This document shows positions 63,254 through 64,000 of a stretch of DNA of 64,000 bases, piece by piece. The notes beneath the pieces were generated by a model. It was given only the letters and a program-made list of their open reading frames with translations, was not told the origin of the DNA and did not search any database. The stretch lies in assembly GCA_016806645.1 (NCBI GenBank), contig JACSYO010000384.1, forward strand, positions 949,501 through 1,013,500, read 5' to 3'. A program made the position numbers and the translations under genes. The first letter of the stretch is position 1. Every line of letters starts with the position of its first letter. This DNA is from Ophiodon elongatus (lineage: Eukaryota; Chordata; Actinopteri; Perciformes; Hexagrammidae).

Positions 63254-64000
63254 GTGATGCCACCATGACCTCAGCATTAAGTGTGTCTGTCTTTGTATTT
63301 CCTGTTCAAAAGAAGCATCAGTCATCTTTGTCTTACATCTGGTTCAGACAAATGTTAAAGATTTATTTAAATCAGCCATTGCAAAAGTTGAACTACATTG
63401 TGCTCCAACATGGCGGCCATTCATTCTAATGAAAGTTGTTCCCCAGCAGCACATGCCATAGACTTTACATGATGAGAGATGATGTCAGGCAGTCCACAGT
63501 CACTCTTCTTGCCTGTGTGAAAGTTTTCATGGTTTAGAAAATCATAATGCAAAGAGTAATATTTGGCCTTGTTTGAGGTTTCCACATTTTCCAGATATTT
63601 CTTTTATAATAGACCTCAATGGGGGAAATGCTTATTTTTGGGCCACAGGGGACTTTTTATGTTTGTTTTATGTTGTGGTACCTCAGTGGGACTCTCATTC
63701 CATATCTATATCTGTTGATACATCAATTCAGTTTAGAGTCAAACACGCTGTATTTGTGCATACGGGATTAGTACTGATTAATGTAATTCCTCCAAGTAAA
63801 GTGGTTTGCATAATCCGCCTCTGTAGAACGAAGCTTGCCATATTTCCCAGATCTCAGCAGTTAGCTTACCGAGTACAACATTATCCATACTGATAGCAAT
63901 CATGAACAAAACTATAAAATAAAGCTCCAGTTGTTATAAATCAGAATCAATGTTTTTCAATGGACTCTAGGAAAATAATAATGATGCAGAGGCCACTATT
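63254..64000 (+). other. gria4: gria4 intron 4, 5' part
   Basis: It begins GTGATG and runs off the window end. The next expected piece, a short exon (54 bp in AMPA family genes) carrying the VGKHxxGYHY region, is not found before 64000. The stretch around 63400-63490 (CCAACATGGCGGCCATTCAT, GACTTTACATGATGAGAGAT) looks like a dispersed fish repeat. Nothing else is recognised. Confidence 0.88.

Overview
The window is teleost fish nuclear DNA lying wholly inside one gene, gria4 (AMPA-type glutamate receptor subunit GluA4), on the + strand. Three coding exons are visible, with consensus splice sites and compatible phases: exon 2 (4760-4918, 159 bp), exon 3 (56030-56269, 240 bp) and exon 4 (63069-63253, 185 bp). 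Their translations match vertebrate GluA4 far better than GluA1-3, as judged from remembered paralogue sequences. They encode about 195 consecutive residues of the extracellular amino-terminal domain. Exon 1 (signal peptide) lies upstream, and the rest of the gene (exon 5 onward: remaining amino-terminal domain, ligand-binding domain, channel) lies downstream. Teleosts usually carry gria4a and gria4b; I cannot tell which copy this is.

The fish origin rests on the diverged but clear GluA4 exons, very dense (CA)n/(TG)n microsatellites, and several dispersed repeats of kinds common in teleost, especially percomorph, genomes: two tRNA-headed SINE-like elements, a LINE ORF2 remnant, LINE-type 3' tails and MITE-like elements. 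I recognise the repeat families from memory, so names are generic.

Layout: 1-4759 is the end of intron 1. Intron 2 (4919-56029) is about 51 kb and holds nearly all the repeats. Intron 3 (56270-63068) is 6.8 kb, with a long (GT)n tract just after the exon 3 donor and a 0.6 kb purine-rich tract. 63254-64000 is the start of intron 4. No second protein-coding gene, tRNA, rRNA or CRISPR array is supported. The many other open frames are translations of microsatellites or chance frames in introns.

The most unusual structure is at 52.2-55.7 kb. A candidate DNA-transposon-like element has 21-bp inverted ends (19/21 matching) and carries a 2.3-kb, 33/35-bp minisatellite with higher-order organisation, followed by a six-copy 19-bp array rich in CAGCTG and TGATCA palindromes. 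Other notable items are a perfect 34-bp palindrome that appears to be an inverted insertion within a dispersed repeat (50.56 kb), four convergent (CA)n/(TG)n pairs able to fold in the pre-mRNA, a tetranucleotide cruciform (7.3 kb), and perfect DR1 and DR2 nuclear-receptor motifs. I found no convincing new gene system.
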